Below, piece after piece: positions 36,921 to 48,446 of a stretch of 64,000 nucleotides of DNA (position 1 is its first letter; every line of letters begins with the position of its first letter). A program made the position numbers and the translations under genes. The stretch lies in NCBI RefSeq assembly GCF_000615945.1, contig NZ_BAMO01000025.1, forward strand, positions 1-64,000. Direction: 5' to 3'. The DNA is from Caldalkalibacillus mannanilyticus JCM 10596. Lineage in GTDB: Bacteria; Bacillota; Bacilli; Caldalkalibacillales; JCM-10596. The notes below the pieces were generated by a model that saw only the letters and a program-made list of their open reading frames with translations, searched no databases and was not told the DNA's origin.

Positions 36921-38327
36921 TTACAAAATATATTGAGATAGATCTTTGTTCTTAATAATTCCATCTAATTTTTCATGAACATATTCAGGGGTAATGACAA
37001 CTTCCTCTAGATGAATATCTGAAGCTTCATAGGACAGATCTTCCAATAGCCTTTCCAATATCGTGTGTAGTCTACGCGCTCCAATATTATCTGTCGAACG
37101 ATTAACTTCTGAAGCAATTCCTGCAATTTCTCGGATGGCTTCCTCTGTAAAGGTTACCTTAATTCCCTCTGTTTCAATAAGTGCTGCATACTGTTTCGTC
37201 AAAGCGTTTTTTGGTTCCGTTAAGATTCGAATAAAATCCTCAATCACTAAATCAGTAAGCTCTACACGAATAGGAAATCTCCCTTGTAGCTCTGGAATTA
37301 AATCAGATGGCTTTGCCATATGAAAAGCGCCGGCAGCTACAAATAAGACATAATCAGTCTTTACTGGACCGTATTTAGTCATAATGGTTGAGCCTTCAAC
37401 AATTGGAAGGATATCTCTTTGAACTCCTTCTCTTGATATATCTGGAGATTGGCCCGACTGTTTACCGGCAATTTTATCTATTTCATCGATGAAAATAATA
37501 CCAGATTGCTCAGCCCTACGTATTGATTCTTGTTGCACCTCATCTAAATCAATCAATTTACCAGCCTCTACCTGGGTTAGTATTTTTCTTGCTTCTGCCA
37601 CGGTAAGCTTACGTTTTTTTGTCTTTTTAGGCATGAGATTGCCAAACATTTCTTGCATGTTAATTCCCATTTGTTCGACACCTTGACCTGAAAAGATTTC
37701 AAACATATTAGGTGACTGGTCTTCTACTTCAATCTCAACATAATGATTTTCTAACTCACCCAAAGCTAACTGATGTGTTAATTGTCTTCGCCTTTGAGCC
37801 AACTCTTGTTCCTCTGAAATCACATGCTCCTGTTTATCTTCGGCTTCATCCTCATTTCCACCGAAAAACATCTCCAAAGGATTTTTAAAAGATTTAGCTG
37901 CTTTTTTATTCGGGGCCAAAAGCTCAACGATACGCTGGTTCGCATTTTTTTCTGCTTGTTCTTTCACACTCTCCATCTTTTCTTCCTTCACCATGCGTAT
38001 CGCGGTATCAACTAGATCTCTGACCATCGATTCTACGTCACGTCCAACGTACCCAACTTCAGTAAATTTAGTTGCTTCTACTTTGATAAAAGGAGCATTG
38101 ACAAGCTTAGCCAAGCGCCTTGCGATTTCTGTTTTTCCGACTCCAGTTGATCCGATCATTAAAATGTTTTTAGGAATGACCTCATCCTGAAGATGAGCAG
38201 GTAGTAAGCTTCTTCGATATCTATTCCTCAAAGCAATTGCAACAGATTTCTTGGCCTGATGTTGACCAACGATATATTTATCTAATTCTGAAACAATTTG
38301 TTTTGGAGTTAACGCTTCTCTGTTCAA
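36921..38327 (-). CDS. hslU: ATP-dependent protease ATPase subunit HslU (ClpY)
   Basis: HslU unfolds substrates for the HslV peptidase. The AAA+ motifs are the Walker [10 protein letters not shown] near residue 60 (most relatives have GPTGVGKTE), [15 protein letters not shown] next, a charged I domain (about 130-245), Walker [11 protein letters not shown], and the sensor region GRFPIRVEL and GARRLHT. The C-terminus ends with DLSQYIL, the tail that inserts into HslV. I place the start at TTG 38327, eight bases after GGAGG; the longer frame begins inside that site. Confidence 0.95.
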   Translation of the reverse strand: MNREALTPKQIVSELDKYIVGQHQAKKSVAIALRNRYRRSLLPAHLQDEVIPKNILMIGSTGVGKTEIARRLAKLVNAPFIKVEATKFTEVGYVGRDVESMVRDLVDTAIRMVKEEKMESVKEQAEKNANQRIVELLAPNKKAAKSFKNPLEMFFGGNEDEAEDKQEHVISEEQELAQRRRQLTHQLALGELENHYVEIEVEDQSPNMFEIFSGQGVEQMGINMQEMFGNLMPKKTKKRKLTVAEARKILTQVEAGKLIDLDEVQQESIRRAEQSGIIFIDEIDKIAGKQSGQSPDISREGVQRDILPIVEGSTIMTKYGPVKTDYVLFVAAGAFHMAKPSDLIPELQGRFPIRVELTDLVIEDFIRILTEPKNALTKQYAALIETEGIKVTFTEEAIREIAGIASEVNRSTDNIGARRLHTILERLLEDLSYEASDIHLEEVVITPEYVHEKLDGIIKNKDLSQYIL

Positions 38328-38361
38328 AAGATCAACCTCCAACCTTATTATGGTATTTGAT

Positions 38362-38907
38362 TTACATTACTTCTTCAGTCACCAATTGATTATTTGTATA
38401 GACACAAATTTCTCCAGCTATGGTTAGAGCCGCTTCCGAAATTTCTCTAGCTGTTAACTGGGGAGAATATTTTTTTAATGCTCTTCCCGCTGCTAAAGCA
38501 TAGGTTCCTCCTGATCCAATGGCTAAGATGCCATCATCTGGCTCGATGACTTCTCCATTCCCTGATATAAGGAGAAGATGCTCTTTATCCATAACAATCA
38601 TCATGGCTTCCAAGCGTCTCAGCATTTTATCCATACGCCATTCTTTGGCCAATTCTACAGCTGCTCTTTTTAAGCTCCCGTGATACTCCTCTAACTTCGC
38701 TTCGAACATTTCGAAGATCGTTAACGCATCGGCTACAGAACCAGCAAAACCCGCAACCACTTGACCACGATACAGCCGGCGCACTTTTTTGGCGGAGTGC
38801 TTCATGACCATCGCGTTGCCAAAAGTTACTTGCCCATCGCCTGTCATTGATCCTTCTCCATTATGCTGTACTGCAAAAATGGTTGTTGCATGAAATTGTT
38901 GTTCCAC
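38362..38907 (-). CDS. hslV: ATP-dependent protease peptidase subunit HslV (ClpQ/CodW)
   Basis: HslV is the proteasome-like peptidase of the HslUV complex. The sequence [13 protein letters not shown] near the start and [16 protein letters not shown] near residue 126 are diagnostic. The likely start is GTG 38907 (MEQQFHATT), nine bases after AAGGAG; a TTG lies one codon earlier. Either way the short extension before ATT has no serine, unlike the B. subtilis CodW start (MSSFHATT), so the nucleophile here must be a Thr released by processing. Confidence 0.93.
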   Translation of the reverse strand: MEQQFHATTIFAVQHNGEGSMTGDGQVTFGNAMVMKHSAKKVRRLYRGQVVAGFAGSVADALTIFEMFEAKLEEYHGSLKRAAVELAKEWRMDKMLRRLEAMMIVMDKEHLLLISGNGEVIEPDDGILAIGSGGTYALAAGRALKKYSPQLTAREISEAALTIAGEICVYTNNQLVTEEVM

Positions 38908-38926
38908 CAAGACCAACTCCTTTTTC

Positions 38927-39823
38927 TTACGAACGCGGGTGTGTTTTGTTGTACACTTCCCTTAATCGTTGGTTTGTAATATGAGTATAAATTTGTGTAG
39001 TAGATATATTCACGTGTCCTAGCATTTCTTGTACTGAACGTAGGTCTGCTCCTCCTTCAAGCATATGAGTAGCAAAAGAGTGTCTTAATTTATGAGGTGA
39101 TATTCTCAGAGTAAGGGTGCTCTGTTCTATAAGCTGATTTAGAATTCTTCTTACACTTCGATCACTTAATCGATTTCCTAATTTGTTAAGAAATAGAGCC
39201 TTTTCATTTTTGGGTTTGAGTTGTAGACGCCCGTTATCTATATATCTTTCCAGTGCCTCTATCGCAAATTGCCCGAGTGGTACAAAACGCTCCTTGCTAC
39301 CTTTCCCATAGACAAGTGCCATTCCCACATCCAAATCAAGGTGTTCAAGATCTAATCCTACAAGTTCGCTGACCCGCATCCCTGAGGCGTATAGTGTTTC
39401 TAAGATTGCTTGATTTCTTTGTCCTAGGGGCTGTGTTAGATCCGCAACAGAAAAAAGTTCCTCTAATTCAGTGGAATAGAAATAGTGCGGTAATCGTTTG
39501 TCTAATTTTGGGGAGGCAGCTAGTTGGATTGGATTTGACTGGAGATATTGCTCACGTTGTAAAAAGCGAAAAAAGCTTCGTAAGCTGGAAAGTTTTCGCG
39601 CGATCGTCCTTCTCCCATATTCTTTTTTATGTAACAGAGTTAAATAACTTCTGACGTCTAAATAAGAAACAGCAGCAAAGTCCAATCTGGTTTGCTGCTT
39701 TAGAAATTCGGAAAAGTCTTCAATATCTCTAACGTAGTTAGTAATCGTATGATCTGAAGCATTTTTCTCTATTTGTAAATATTCTATAAATAAATGGACG
39801 AATTTCATTAAAGCTTCGTTCAA
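38927..39823 (-). CDS. xerC: site-specific tyrosine recombinase XerC (CodV)
   Basis: XerC resolves chromosome dimers at dif with XerD. The N-terminal SAM-like domain ([20 protein letters not shown]) precedes the catalytic domain with Arg in ASGMRVSEL near residue 150, Lys in [20 protein letters not shown] near 243, and Tyr in [10 protein letters not shown] near 278. Order trmFO-xerC-hslV-hslU-codY is as in B. subtilis. Length 298 is normal. Confidence 0.96.
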   Translation of the reverse strand: MNEALMKFVHLFIEYLQIEKNASDHTITNYVRDIEDFSEFLKQQTRLDFAAVSYLDVRSYLTLLHKKEYGRRTIARKLSSLRSFFRFLQREQYLQSNPIQLAASPKLDKRLPHYFYSTELEELFSVADLTQPLGQRNQAILETLYASGMRVSELVGLDLEHLDLDVGMALVYGKGSKERFVPLGQFAIEALERYIDNGRLQLKPKNEKALFLNKLGNRLSDRSVRRILNQLIEQSTLTLRISPHKLRHSFATHMLEGGADLRSVQEMLGHVNISTTQIYTHITNQRLREVYNKTHPRS

Positions 39824-39890
39824 TTTGATATCACCCTTATCCTTACACCGTCACGTCTATATTACCATGTTCCAATATGAGGAAGCAATA

Positions 39891-41204
39891 TCAATTGTGT
39901 ATATTTTGTGAAAAATTCTGAATTGTGCTTAGTGCTCTTTCAGCATACTTTTCATTTTTTTCCTTTTTGTTTCTAATTCTCTTAGGTAAAGGCGGAAACA
40001 GACCAAAGTTCGCATTCATAGGCTGAAAATTAGTAGGATCTGCCGTTGTAATATAATGACTCATGCTACCAATCGCGGTTTCATGCGGAAACACCAAGGG
40101 CTCTTTTCCTTTAGCATGACGCGCAGCATTGATTCCTGCAATCAAACCAGAAGCGGCAGATTCAACATAGCCTTCTACTCCCGTCATCTGTCCAGCAAAA
40201 AACAAATGATCCCGACCTTTATACTGGTAGGTCGGCGAAAGCAGATTAGGTGAGTTAATAAAGGTATTACGGTGCATCACTCCATAGCGAATGATCTCCG
40301 CTTGTTCTAATCCTGGAATGAGTTGTATCACCTTTTTTTGATCTCCCCATTTTAAGTGAGTTTGAAAACCAACAATATTATATAATGTTCCCGCACTATT
40401 GTCTTGCCTTAATTGAACAACAGCATGGGGTTGTTTGCCTGTTCTAGGATCAATGAGGCCTACTGGTTTAAGGGGACCAAACAACAATGTTTTATCTCCG
40501 CGTTTCGCCATGACTTCAACCGGCATACATCCTTCGAAATAAATTTCTTTCTCAAACTCCTTCAATGGAACAACCTCTGCTGTAATCAGTGCTTCGTAGA
40601 AGGCGGTAAACTCCTCTTCATTCATTGGGCAATTGAGGTAAGCAGCTTCTCCTTTATCATAGCGCGAGGCTAAGTATACTTTATCCATATTAATGGTTTC
40701 TTTATCTATGATGGGAGCTGCTGCATCATAGAAGTATAGATATTCTTCTCCTGTAACCTGCTTTAATTTCTCTGAAAGGGCAGGAGAGGTTAGAGGTCCA
40801 GTAGCGATAATGGAAATCCCATCTGGAATGTCGGTCACCTCTTCGCGTGAAACTGTAATCAATGGGTGTTCTTGAACATATTGAGTAACCTTGCCGGAGA
40901 ACTCCTCACGGTCCACCGCAAGAGCACCACCAGCTGGCACCGAACACTCATCAGCAGCTCTAATAATAACTGAATCTAGATGACGCATTTCCTCTTTCAA
41001 AATTCCTACTGCATTGGTTAAGGTGTTTGCTCTTAATGAATTACTACAGACCAACTCGGCGAATTGCTCTGAGCGATGAGCAGGCGTTTTCTGCACAGGT
41101 CTCATTTCGTATAAATGGACTCTTACCCCCTGCTTGGCAATTTGCCACGCAGCTTCACTTCCTGCTAAACCTGCTCCGACTACTTTTACAATGGGTTCAG
41201 ACAT
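39891..41204 (-). CDS. trmFO: tRNA (m5U54) methyltransferase TrmFO, folate-dependent
   Basis: TrmFO makes 5-methyluridine at position 54 of tRNA using methylenetetrahydrofolate and FAD. The FAD-binding [12 protein letters not shown] is at residues 10-21, [11 protein letters not shown] near 34, the VCSNSLRA region with its catalytic cysteine near 53, and the C-terminal [14 protein letters not shown] near 335. Length 437 is normal. It follows topA with an 18-base gap. Confidence 0.97.
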   Translation of the reverse strand: MSEPIVKVVGAGLAGSEAAWQIAKQGVRVHLYEMRPVQKTPAHRSEQFAELVCSNSLRANTLTNAVGILKEEMRHLDSVIIRAADECSVPAGGALAVDREEFSGKVTQYVQEHPLITVSREEVTDIPDGISIIATGPLTSPALSEKLKQVTGEEYLYFYDAAAPIIDKETINMDKVYLASRYDKGEAAYLNCPMNEEEFTAFYEALITAEVVPLKEFEKEIYFEGCMPVEVMAKRGDKTLLFGPLKPVGLIDPRTGKQPHAVVQLRQDNSAGTLYNIVGFQTHLKWGDQKKVIQLIPGLEQAEIIRYGVMHRNTFINSPNLLSPTYQYKGRDHLFFAGQMTGVEGYVESAASGLIAGINAARHAKGKEPLVFPHETAIGSMSHYITTADPTNFQPMNANFGLFPPLPKRIRNKKEKNEKYAERALSTIQNFSQNIHN

Positions 41205-41222
41205 ATCTACAATCCTTTCTAG

Positions 41223-43295
41223 TTACAACTGCTTTTCTTCATAATCGCAGGATACACATTGGATCTTTGTTTCTTTTTTCCCTTTCTTTTCGACCAGCAT
41301 CCCTTCACACTTTGGACATGGTCTAGAAATAGGTTTATCCCAAGACAAGAAATCACATTCTGGATAACGATTACATCCATAAAACAGACGTTTCTTCTTG
41401 CTCTTTCTTTCAACGATTTGCCCTTCTTTACATTTAGGACATTCCACACCTATCTCTTTGACTATAGGTTTTGTATTTCGACAATCTGGGAAACCAGAGC
41501 AAGCCAGAAACTTGCCAAAGCGACCAAATTTGTAGACCATATGTTTTCCACATAGCTCGCAGTCCTCATCAGCAATTTCATCTTCAAGCTCTACTTCCTT
41601 CATTTCTTCCTCAGCTACAGTCAGTCTCTTTTCGAAGTCCTTATAAAAATCTTTTAGGATCTGCACCCAATCTTCTTTTCCTTCTTCAATAAAGTCAAGA
41701 TGTGACTCCATCTCAGCAGTAAAATCCGTATTTAAGATTTCGGGAAAAAACTCTTCCATTAACTTAATTACGATTTCTCCTAATTCCGTAGGAACAAATC
41801 GCTTATCCTCCAAGCCCACATACCCTCGTTTTTGGATGGTATCTAGCGTAGGCGCATAGGTTGAAGGTCTGCCTATTCCAAGCTCTTCTAACGTTCTAAC
41901 TAACCTAGCCTCTGTATACCTTGGCGGAGGTTGAGTAAAATGCTGCTTACTATCAATATTTTGAACCTTAACCTTTTGCCCTTCTTTTAACTCAGGAAGA
42001 AAAGAGTCTTCATCTGTTTTCCCATCATCATTGCCTTCTACATAGACCTTCATGAAGCCTGGAAACTTTAGCTTAGATCCGGTTGAGCGAAAGATGACAC
42101 CATTCACATTAAAATCAACCGTTAATGTATCTAGAACAGCAGGGGCCATCTGGCTAGCAATAAAACGTTCCCAAATTAAGCGATACAGTCTAAGCTGATC
42201 ACGAGATAGGATGTTCTTAAGCGAAGCTGGATCATGCATGATGGATGTTGGTCTAATGGCTTCATGGGCATCCTGTGCATTCTGTTTCTTTTTCTCCGCA
42301 GGGCTTACTGTGGATAAAAAGTTCTCCCCATAAGTTTCACGTATGTACTGGGCAGCTTCATTTTTTGCTGTGTCAGAAATTCTAGTTGAATCTGTACGCA
42401 TATAGGTAATAAGACCCGTTACGCCTTCTTTACCCAGATCCACACCTTCGTAAAGCTGCTGAGCAATCATCATGGTTTTAGCCGCTCTAAAATTAAGCTT
42501 GCGCGCTGCTTCCTGTTGTAATGAACTTGTGATAAAGGGAAGTGCAGGGTTTCTTTTTCTTTCTCTTTCTTGTACAGAAGAAACGATAAAATCCTGTTTC
42601 TGAATTTGTTTAATGATTTTATCTACTTCTTCCTTATTAGGGAGATCCTTCTTCTTCTTCTGATCCACACCGTAAAACTTGGCTTCAAAAGAAGTTTTCT
42701 TTTGTTCCAATTGAGCCGTAATACTCCAATATTCTTCAGGGATAAAGCTTGTAATTTCTTTTTCTCTATCGGATATCAGTTTAACAGCAACAGATTGGAC
42801 TCGACCAGCACTTAATCCTTTTTTTACTTTTTTCCATAATAGTGGACTAATGTTATATCCAACTAAGCGATCTAAGATACGTCTAGCTTGTTGCGCATTA
42901 ACCAAGTCCATATTAATTGGTCTTGGATGTTTAAATGCATCAACAATCGCTTGTTTTGTTATCTCATTAAAGACGACTCGACAGGTCGAAGAAGGCTCGA
43001 TATTTAAGCTGTGAGCTAAATGCCAAGCAATTGCCTCCCCTTCACGGTCAGGGTCAGCCGCTAGATATATTTTTTTCACTTTTTTTGCGGCATCCTTTAA
43101 TTCTTTCAGGACACTCCCTTTTCCTCTAATTGTAATATACTTAGGAGTGAAGTCTTCTACTTCAACACCCATTTGACTTTTAGGAAGATCACGAACGTGA
43201 CCCATGGATGCTTTTACTATATATTTCTTACCGAGATACTTACCTATGGTTTTCGCCTTAGCGGGAGATTCCACAATTACCAAGGATTCTGCCAT
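41223..43295 (-). CDS. topA: DNA topoisomerase I
   Basis: TopA relaxes negative supercoils. The TOPRIM domain starts at [18 protein letters not shown] and includes [16 protein letters not shown] near 85. The catalytic tyrosine is in [10 protein letters not shown] near residue 297. The C-terminus has three four-cysteine zinc ribbons (from C-E-L-C, C-P-K-C and C-P-K-C). The start at ATG 43295 follows GGAGG by seven bases; the upstream extension is not needed. At 690 residues it is full length and unbroken. A good promoter lies just upstream. Confidence 0.97.
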   Translation of the reverse strand: MAESLVIVESPAKAKTIGKYLGKKYIVKASMGHVRDLPKSQMGVEVEDFTPKYITIRGKGSVLKELKDAAKKVKKIYLAADPDREGEAIAWHLAHSLNIEPSSTCRVVFNEITKQAIVDAFKHPRPINMDLVNAQQARRILDRLVGYNISPLLWKKVKKGLSAGRVQSVAVKLISDREKEITSFIPEEYWSITAQLEQKKTSFEAKFYGVDQKKKKDLPNKEEVDKIIKQIQKQDFIVSSVQERERKRNPALPFITSSLQQEAARKLNFRAAKTMMIAQQLYEGVDLGKEGVTGLITYMRTDSTRISDTAKNEAAQYIRETYGENFLSTVSPAEKKKQNAQDAHEAIRPTSIMHDPASLKNILSRDQLRLYRLIWERFIASQMAPAVLDTLTVDFNVNGVIFRSTGSKLKFPGFMKVYVEGNDDGKTDEDSFLPELKEGQKVKVQNIDSKQHFTQPPPRYTEARLVRTLEELGIGRPSTYAPTLDTIQKRGYVGLEDKRFVPTELGEIVIKLMEEFFPEILNTDFTAEMESHLDFIEEGKEDWVQILKDFYKDFEKRLTVAEEEMKEVELEDEIADEDCELCGKHMVYKFGRFGKFLACSGFPDCRNTKPIVKEIGVECPKCKEGQIVERKSKKKRLFYGCNRYPECDFLSWDKPISRPCPKCEGMLVEKKGKKETKIQCVSCDYEEKQL

Positions 43296-43335
43296 GAGAT
43301 GTCCTCCCCCTCTCATGTGTTATAAAATCTTTTCC

Positions 43336-43365
43336 ATTATGAAACAATTATAATTCATTTGTCAA
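43336..43365 (-). promoter_or_regulatory. sigma-A promoter for topA
   Basis: On the minus strand a consensus TTGACA (43360-43365) is separated by 18 bases from CATAAT (43336-43341), about 41 bases upstream of the topA start. It is one of the best promoter matches in the window. Confidence 0.7.
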
Positions 43366-43382
43366 ACCATTCATTTCTTAAT

Positions 43383-44489
43383 TTATTCAAACGAGCTAAT
43401 TTTTTGGTAGAAAGAGCCCGGCAATGCCTTTATAAATCCCTTCATTTCAAGCTTTAACATATAGTGAGATAATTCAGTCATTGAGGTCCCTGTTAAAGTG
43501 AGTATTTCATTCATATGCTTCTTTTCGAATTTTAACACTTCTAAGATTTCCTTTTCTATATCTTCTACCATTATTCCTTCATTTAATCCATGATCGTTTT
43601 TTTCTTGGGGTAGCGGTAGGGAAACATGTGGAAATTCATCTACTATATCTAACGCATTCGTCACGAGCTTAGCCCCTTGCTGGATTAGCAAATTCGTTCC
43701 GACAGACTGAAAATCAAAGATAGATCCAGGAATAGCGAACACATCCCTGCCTTGCTCCAGTGCTAAGTGGGCAGTGATTAAAGAACCGCTTTTCTTTGCC
43801 GCCTCAATCACAATAATCCCATGTGAAAGACCAGAAATAATTCGATTTCTTTGAGGGAAATACGCTGGAATAGCGGGTGTTCCCGGTGGATATTCGGAAA
43901 GAAGCAAACCTTGCTCCTTAATCCGTTCATACAAATTTCGATTGTTTTTTGGGTATATGACATCAATGCCTGAGCCTAAAACAGCTACCGTCTTTCCCCC
44001 TGCCCGAAGAGTCGATTCATGGCTAATCGCGTCAATACCCAAAGCAAGACCGCTCACGATCACCCACCCCTTATGAACAAGCTCTGGGACCAACTTTTCA
44101 GTCACATGACGTCCATAGTGGGTTGTTTTCCTTGAACCTACCACACCTAATCCTGGGCGCGAAAGTAGGGTAAGATCTCCCCATGCATATAGAACCCAAG
44201 GAGGATTAAAAATTTCTTTTAATAAAGGAGGATACTCTGGATCATAAGGGGTAAGTGCCTGAATTTGCAAGGCTTCTAGTTTCTTTTTTTGTTGAAACAG
44301 CACGTTTTTTGTCACTGTTTCACTTAATGCCAGTGCTTGGTTGTCATTAAGAAAAGGATATCTTTTTTTCCACTGGATCTTATCTAGGTTAAATACACTT
44401 TGATCGATTCCCACTTGATTCAAATGGTCAATCGTGCTCCATCCTACTTTTGGAGTAATCGATAAACATAGGAATACATCTTGGATCAT
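43383..44489 (-). CDS. dprA: DNA processing protein DprA/Smf
   Basis: DprA loads RecA on incoming single-stranded DNA during transformation. An N-terminal SAM-like part precedes the Rossmann-fold core: VVGSRKTTHYGR near residue 120, SGLALGIDAISHESTL near 153, VLGSGIDVIYPKNN near 179 and FPQRNRIISGLSHGIIVIEA near 215. A C-terminal winged-helix-like domain ends the protein. It lies between sucD and topA, as in B. subtilis, separated from sucD by a terminator. Confidence 0.96.
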   Translation of the reverse strand: MIQDVFLCLSITPKVGWSTIDHLNQVGIDQSVFNLDKIQWKKRYPFLNDNQALALSETVTKNVLFQQKKKLEALQIQALTPYDPEYPPLLKEIFNPPWVLYAWGDLTLLSRPGLGVVGSRKTTHYGRHVTEKLVPELVHKGWVIVSGLALGIDAISHESTLRAGGKTVAVLGSGIDVIYPKNNRNLYERIKEQGLLLSEYPPGTPAIPAYFPQRNRIISGLSHGIIVIEAAKKSGSLITAHLALEQGRDVFAIPGSIFDFQSVGTNLLIQQGAKLVTNALDIVDEFPHVSLPLPQEKNDHGLNEGIMVEDIEKEILEVLKFEKKHMNEILTLTGTSMTELSHYMLKLEMKGFIKALPGSFYQKISSFE

Positions 44490-44522
44490 TGCTTCATTTT
44501 CTCCTTCACTGACAAAAATAAA

Positions 44523-44554
44523 AAGCTACACCTTTTTTATTTGAGGTGTAGCTT
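44523..44554 (-). terminator. intrinsic terminator after sucD
   Basis: An 11-bp perfect stem (44523-44533 with 44544-44554) is followed on the minus strand by TTTTTATTTTT. It lies 18 bases after the sucD stop and 33 bases before dprA. Confidence 0.9.
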
Positions 44555-44572
44555 CGAAGTTTTCCTTATATC

Positions 44573-45478
44573 CTATTTATGTGTAATACATTTTTCTAAC
44601 AAACCTTTTTCTTCAAGAACCGACACTAACGTTTCACCCATAACAGCTGGAGTTTTTGCTACTTTTACACCGCAAGCTTCAAGAGTAGCAATCTTTTCTG
44701 CGGCTGTTCCTTTTCCACCTGCAATGATAGCCCCAGCATGTCCCATTCTTTTTCCTGGAGGTGCTGTTTGCCCACCAATAAATCCAACTACTGGCTTCGT
44801 CATGTTGGCTTTGATCCACTCAGCAGCTTCTTCTTCAGCCGTTCCACCGATCTCACCAATCATAATCACAGCATACGTATCTGGATCTTGGTTAAATAGA
44901 TTTAAAACATCGATAAAGTTCGTTCCATTGACAGGGTCACCGCCAATTCCTACTGCTGTAGATTGTCCAATTCCGCGAGTAGACAATTGATGAACCGCTT
45001 CATATGTTAATGTACCACTACGTGAAACGACCCCTACGTGACCTTTTTTGTGAATGTAGCCTGGCATAATTCCAATTTTACACTCTTCTGGAGTGATTAC
45101 TCCAGGGCAGTTCGGACCTACTAATCTTGTTTTCTTACCTTCCATATAGCGTTTTACTTTGACCATATCAATGACAGGAATTCCTTCAGTGATACAAATA
45201 GCAAGATCTAATTCGGCATCAACAGCCTCCATAATAGCATCAGCAGCAAATGCAGGGGGAACATAAATAACAGTAGCTGTTGCACCCGTCGCATCTACAG
45301 CCTGCTGAACAGTATCAAATACTGGTAAGCCTTCGATTTCAGTGCCACCTTTACCAGGAGTGACACCACCTACCATTTGAGTTCCATATTCAATAGCGCC
45401 TTTGGTATGAAAAAGCCCCGTAGCACCAGTAATACCTTGACATATAACTTTCGTATCTTTATTTATAAGAATACTCAT
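44573..45478 (-). CDS. sucD: succinyl-CoA synthetase alpha subunit
   Basis: SucD with SucC makes succinate and ATP or GTP from succinyl-CoA in the TCA cycle. The CoA-binding [19 protein letters not shown] is near residue 15, and the phosphorylated histidine is in [15 protein letters not shown] near residue 244. The 301-residue length is normal. sucC and sucD are 18 bases apart and form one transcript. Confidence 0.97.
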   Translation of the reverse strand: MSILINKDTKVICQGITGATGLFHTKGAIEYGTQMVGGVTPGKGGTEIEGLPVFDTVQQAVDATGATATVIYVPPAFAADAIMEAVDAELDLAICITEGIPVIDMVKVKRYMEGKKTRLVGPNCPGVITPEECKIGIMPGYIHKKGHVGVVSRSGTLTYEAVHQLSTRGIGQSTAVGIGGDPVNGTNFIDVLNLFNQDPDTYAVIMIGEIGGTAEEEAAEWIKANMTKPVVGFIGGQTAPPGKRMGHAGAIIAGGKGTAAEKIATLEACGVKVAKTPAVMGETLVSVLEEKGLLEKCITHK

Positions 45479-45496
45479 CGTCTTACTCCCGCCTTC

Positions 45497-46657
45497 CTAT
45501 TTTACTAATGAGACAATTTTTTCAGCACCGTCCGCCATTGATTCAGCAGCTACGATGTTTAGTCCAGATTCATTTAGAATTTTCTTCCCTAACTCTACGT
45601 TCGTACCTTCTAAACGCACAACAAGCGGACGATCCAAGCCTACTTGTTTTGCAGCTTCAACAACACCATTGGCAATAACATCACATTTCATGATTCCACC
45701 AAAAATGTTGACAAAGATTCCCTGAACCTTCTCATCAGATAAAATAATTTTAAAGGCCTCAGTTACCTTTTCAGTAGTAGCACCGCCTCCAACATCAAGG
45801 AAGTTGGCAGGGTCTCCACCATAGTGTTTAATAATATCCATTGTAGCCATAGCTAGTCCAGCTCCATTGACCATACAACCGATATTTCCATCTAACGCAA
45901 TATAGCTTAAATCATATTTAGAAGCCTCTATTTCTTTGGCATCCTCTTCCTCTAAATCTCTTAATTCAAGAATATCTTTGTGACGGAATAAAGCATTGGA
46001 ATCGAAATTTAATTTTGCATCAAGTGCCATCACATCTCCATCACCAGTAACAACTAAAGGATTGATCTCAGCCATTGAACAATCTTTGTCTACAAAAGCT
46101 TGATAAAGTGCCATCATAAACTTAACCGTTTTATTGACTAGCTCATTGGGAATGTTGATCGCGTAAGCTAATTTACGAGCTTGGAATGGAACTAAGCCAG
46201 TAGCTGGATCAATCACTTCTGTAAAAATTTTCTCAGGTGAATGTTCAGCAACTTCTTCGATCTCCGTACCACCTTCTTCAGAAGCCATCATCACAACGCA
46301 ACCTGTAGCGCGGTCCACAACGACACCCACATAATATTCCTTCTTAATATCGCAACCTTGCTCAATAAGTAAGCGTTTTACTTCTTTCCCTTCAGGACCC
46401 GTTTGGTGTGTTACTAACACTTTCCCTAAAATTTCTGAGGCATATGTACGTACTTCGTCTAAGTTTTTAGCTACTTTCACACCACCCGCTTTACCGCGTC
46501 CACCAGCATGAATTTGAGCCTTCACTACTACAACTGCTGTTCCTAGTTCTTTTGCTGCTTCAACAGCTTCATCTACTGTAAAAGCAACCTTTCCTTCAGG
46601 AACGACTACTCCATATTGTTTCAGGATTCCTTTTCCTTGATACTCATGGATATTCAT
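45497..46657 (-). CDS. sucC: succinyl-CoA synthetase beta subunit
   Basis: SucC is the nucleotide-binding ATP-grasp subunit of succinyl-CoA synthetase. It begins [17 protein letters not shown] and has [17 protein letters not shown] near 45, the metal-binding AEINPLVV near 197, and [18 protein letters not shown] near 256. Length 386 is normal. The 197-base gap upstream has several TTGAC elements on the minus strand; TTGACT spaced 17 bases before TAAGTG is the best promoter guess but weak. Confidence 0.97.
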   Translation of the reverse strand: MNIHEYQGKGILKQYGVVVPEGKVAFTVDEAVEAAKELGTAVVVVKAQIHAGGRGKAGGVKVAKNLDEVRTYASEILGKVLVTHQTGPEGKEVKRLLIEQGCDIKKEYYVGVVVDRATGCVVMMASEEGGTEIEEVAEHSPEKIFTEVIDPATGLVPFQARKLAYAINIPNELVNKTVKFMMALYQAFVDKDCSMAEINPLVVTGDGDVMALDAKLNFDSNALFRHKDILELRDLEEEDAKEIEASKYDLSYIALDGNIGCMVNGAGLAMATMDIIKHYGGDPANFLDVGGGATTEKVTEAFKIILSDEKVQGIFVNIFGGIMKCDVIANGVVEAAKQVGLDRPLVVRLEGTNVELGKKILNESGLNIVAAESMADGAEKIVSLVK

Positions 46658-46815
46658 CCTACTTCCTCCTGTCCAAAAACATCCTTTTTTGTTTTAAAAC
46701 TTCACTTATCAGCTTACAATATTAGAGTCAATTTGTCGAACTGAAAGTGTCAAAAAATATTAAAAATCTTTTTTTCTCCCGTTCTAACATCGGTAAGAAC
46801 CCGATAAGGACGAAA

Positions 46816-46851
46816 AACCATCAGGTGGAGTAAAAACTCCATCTGATGGTT
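46816..46851 (-). terminator. intrinsic terminator after the lipoprotein gene
   Basis: A 16-bp stem with one mismatch (46816-46831 with 46836-46851) and an A/T tetraloop is followed by TTT on the minus strand. It lies three bases after the lipoprotein stop codon and isolates sucCD from the upstream genes. Confidence 0.85.
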
Positions 46852-46854
46852 CAT

Positions 46855-47961
46855 CTACTTTATCATTTCTTGTAACAGCGTTCGAACATCTTTCAAATAA
46901 TAAATTGTTTGACCCTGATACTGAAAATGATGTTGATCTATGACTTCAATTATGACCGAGGTGTGATCAGCAAAATAAAACTCAAGCATTACATTGTCTT
47001 CCTCTTCATCCTTTTGGAATTCTTGTTCAGTAGTTACACTATTTCCTTGTGTGAGAATTCGAACGATTTCGTGTATGATAGCATTTTCCTGTATTCCATC
47101 TGTTGCATGAAGCTGTAACACTTTCCTATTCTTTTCGAATATACGGACTTCACTCGCTGTGAATAAATCGTTTATTTTAGATGGTGACGCTGAAGGAATT
47201 GGTACAACCTGTTTCAGAACTTTAAAAATAGAATCGTTGAGCTGATAATTCCACACGCTATCACCATCCCTAATCGCAATCATCGTTGGACTAAGGACAT
47301 AGATCGTTCGGTTGATTTCATGATCTAATTCAAGTTCTATTTGATAACTTGGAAATAATGGATAACGTATTCTTGCTTCTCCGTTAATAAGGGTCGAAGC
47401 ATCTAAAATCGTAAGAATTTGCGGGATCATCCCCTGTGAGGTTTGGCGTTGTGAAATAGACAAATCATTAGCTGAAACTAGGATACGGCTTGTTGTCAAA
47501 TTCTTTAAATATTGCTCTCCGATTTGAGTGTCAATCCAATGTAAAAATGCGGACATATCAGGGTGAGAATAAAAAAGTTGACCTACTTTTATTCCCTCTT
47601 CCGCCACCTGTGTTACATAAGCTTGATTCCCCTCATCCCAAGTAATAATGGTATACTGCTGTGCAAATTCAAAAGTAGGTTCTTCCAATAAAAATGGGTA
47701 GAAAGTTTTCCAATAATGTTCAAATTCTTCAGGGTTTACATTGATTTCTTTCCCAGTTTGTGAAATAAGGAGGACCTTTTTATATTTTTTTTCTCCCCAT
47801 TCACTAAGTCCACGAAGCTCCGATGCTTCTTTATTTTCTTGATTCAGTCCTTGTGGTAATGGATCGGATTGAGCCACCTCTATAGTTGATGTACATCCTA
47901 TTAATGCAGCAATGCTAAAACAAATAAAAGGCAAGATCATGCGTTTTATTGTAATGTCCAT
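46855..47961 (-). CDS. putative lipoprotein of unknown function
   Basis: The 368-residue product starts with a short basic end, a hydrophobic stretch and the lipobox L-I-G-C (Cys near residue 23), so it should be anchored outside the membrane. I do not recognise a domain. The rest is mixed alpha/beta with a Gln/Glu/Asn-rich region after the cysteine and near residue 315. It is a single gene between the DUF3905 gene and sucC, with its own terminator. A possible distant relation to other Bacillales two-domain lipoproteins cannot be judged by eye. Confidence 0.75.
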   Translation of the reverse strand: MDITIKRMILPFICFSIAALIGCTSTIEVAQSDPLPQGLNQENKEASELRGLSEWGEKKYKKVLLISQTGKEINVNPEEFEHYWKTFYPFLLEEPTFEFAQQYTIITWDEGNQAYVTQVAEEGIKVGQLFYSHPDMSAFLHWIDTQIGEQYLKNLTTSRILVSANDLSISQRQTSQGMIPQILTILDASTLINGEARIRYPLFPSYQIELELDHEINRTIYVLSPTMIAIRDGDSVWNYQLNDSIFKVLKQVVPIPSASPSKINDLFTASEVRIFEKNRKVLQLHATDGIQENAIIHEIVRILTQGNSVTTEQEFQKDEEEDNVMLEFYFADHTSVIIEVIDQHHFQYQGQTIYYLKDVRTLLQEMIK

Positions 47962-48076
47962 TCGTCTCCTCCTTGGACCCCATCCCTCACAATTCTATTT
48001 TAGCACCCTGTTTCCCTTCTTTTTTCTGCTTCGTTTTATGACAAGATTGAAAATTTTGTCGTTTTGTATGTATACA

Positions 48077-48119
48077 CAAGCCTCTTCAACACATAAGTGC
48101 CGTTTCCATAAGAGGCTTG
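48077..48119 (-). other. long inverted repeat after the DUF3905 gene
   Basis: A perfect 10-bp stem (48077-48086 with 48110-48119) with a 23-base loop lies about 40 bases after the DUF3905 stop. No T-run follows on the minus strand, so termination would be weak. The rest of the 197-base gap before the lipoprotein gene shows no clear promoter. Confidence 0.45.
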
Positions 48120-48158
48120 CTTCGGGATAAACCCATTTAGCCATTGTATTTACTAACG

Positions 48159-48422
48159 TTATGGTGCTTCATCTCCAAGAACAGTATCTTTTTCATAACT
48201 AACATCATGGGTGGGGTGCATAAACATGGCACCCGCAGGTGGTATATTTTTTTGTAAATCTTTATTTTCTTCTGTTGCCCAGCCAATGTCTTTTTCAAGC
48301 GGAGAGTTTTCTTCCCGCTCCCAATACTGCCCAGACATCATTGCTGGATCAACATCCACACTCCAATGATCAAGTGGAGTTGAAGGATTCGGATCATACG
48401 CTCTCTGTTTTTTCTTTGGCAC
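48159..48422 (-). CDS. DUF3905 family protein
   Basis: The 87-residue product matches the DUF3905 type found in sporulating Bacillales: PNPSTPLDHWSVDVDPAMMSG at residues 12-32, then WEREENSPLEKDIGWATEE, and FMHPTHDVSYE. It is hydrophilic and Pro/Asp/Glu-rich with no membrane segment. The start is GTG 48422. Function is unknown. It lies 24 bases after an SASP gene, suggesting expression late in sporulation. Confidence 0.8.
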   Translation of the reverse strand: MPKKKQRAYDPNPSTPLDHWSVDVDPAMMSGQYWEREENSPLEKDIGWATEENKDLQKNIPPAGAMFMHPTHDVSYEKDTVLGDEAP

Positions 48423-48446
48423 CCTTCACTCACCCCAGTTTGTTCA

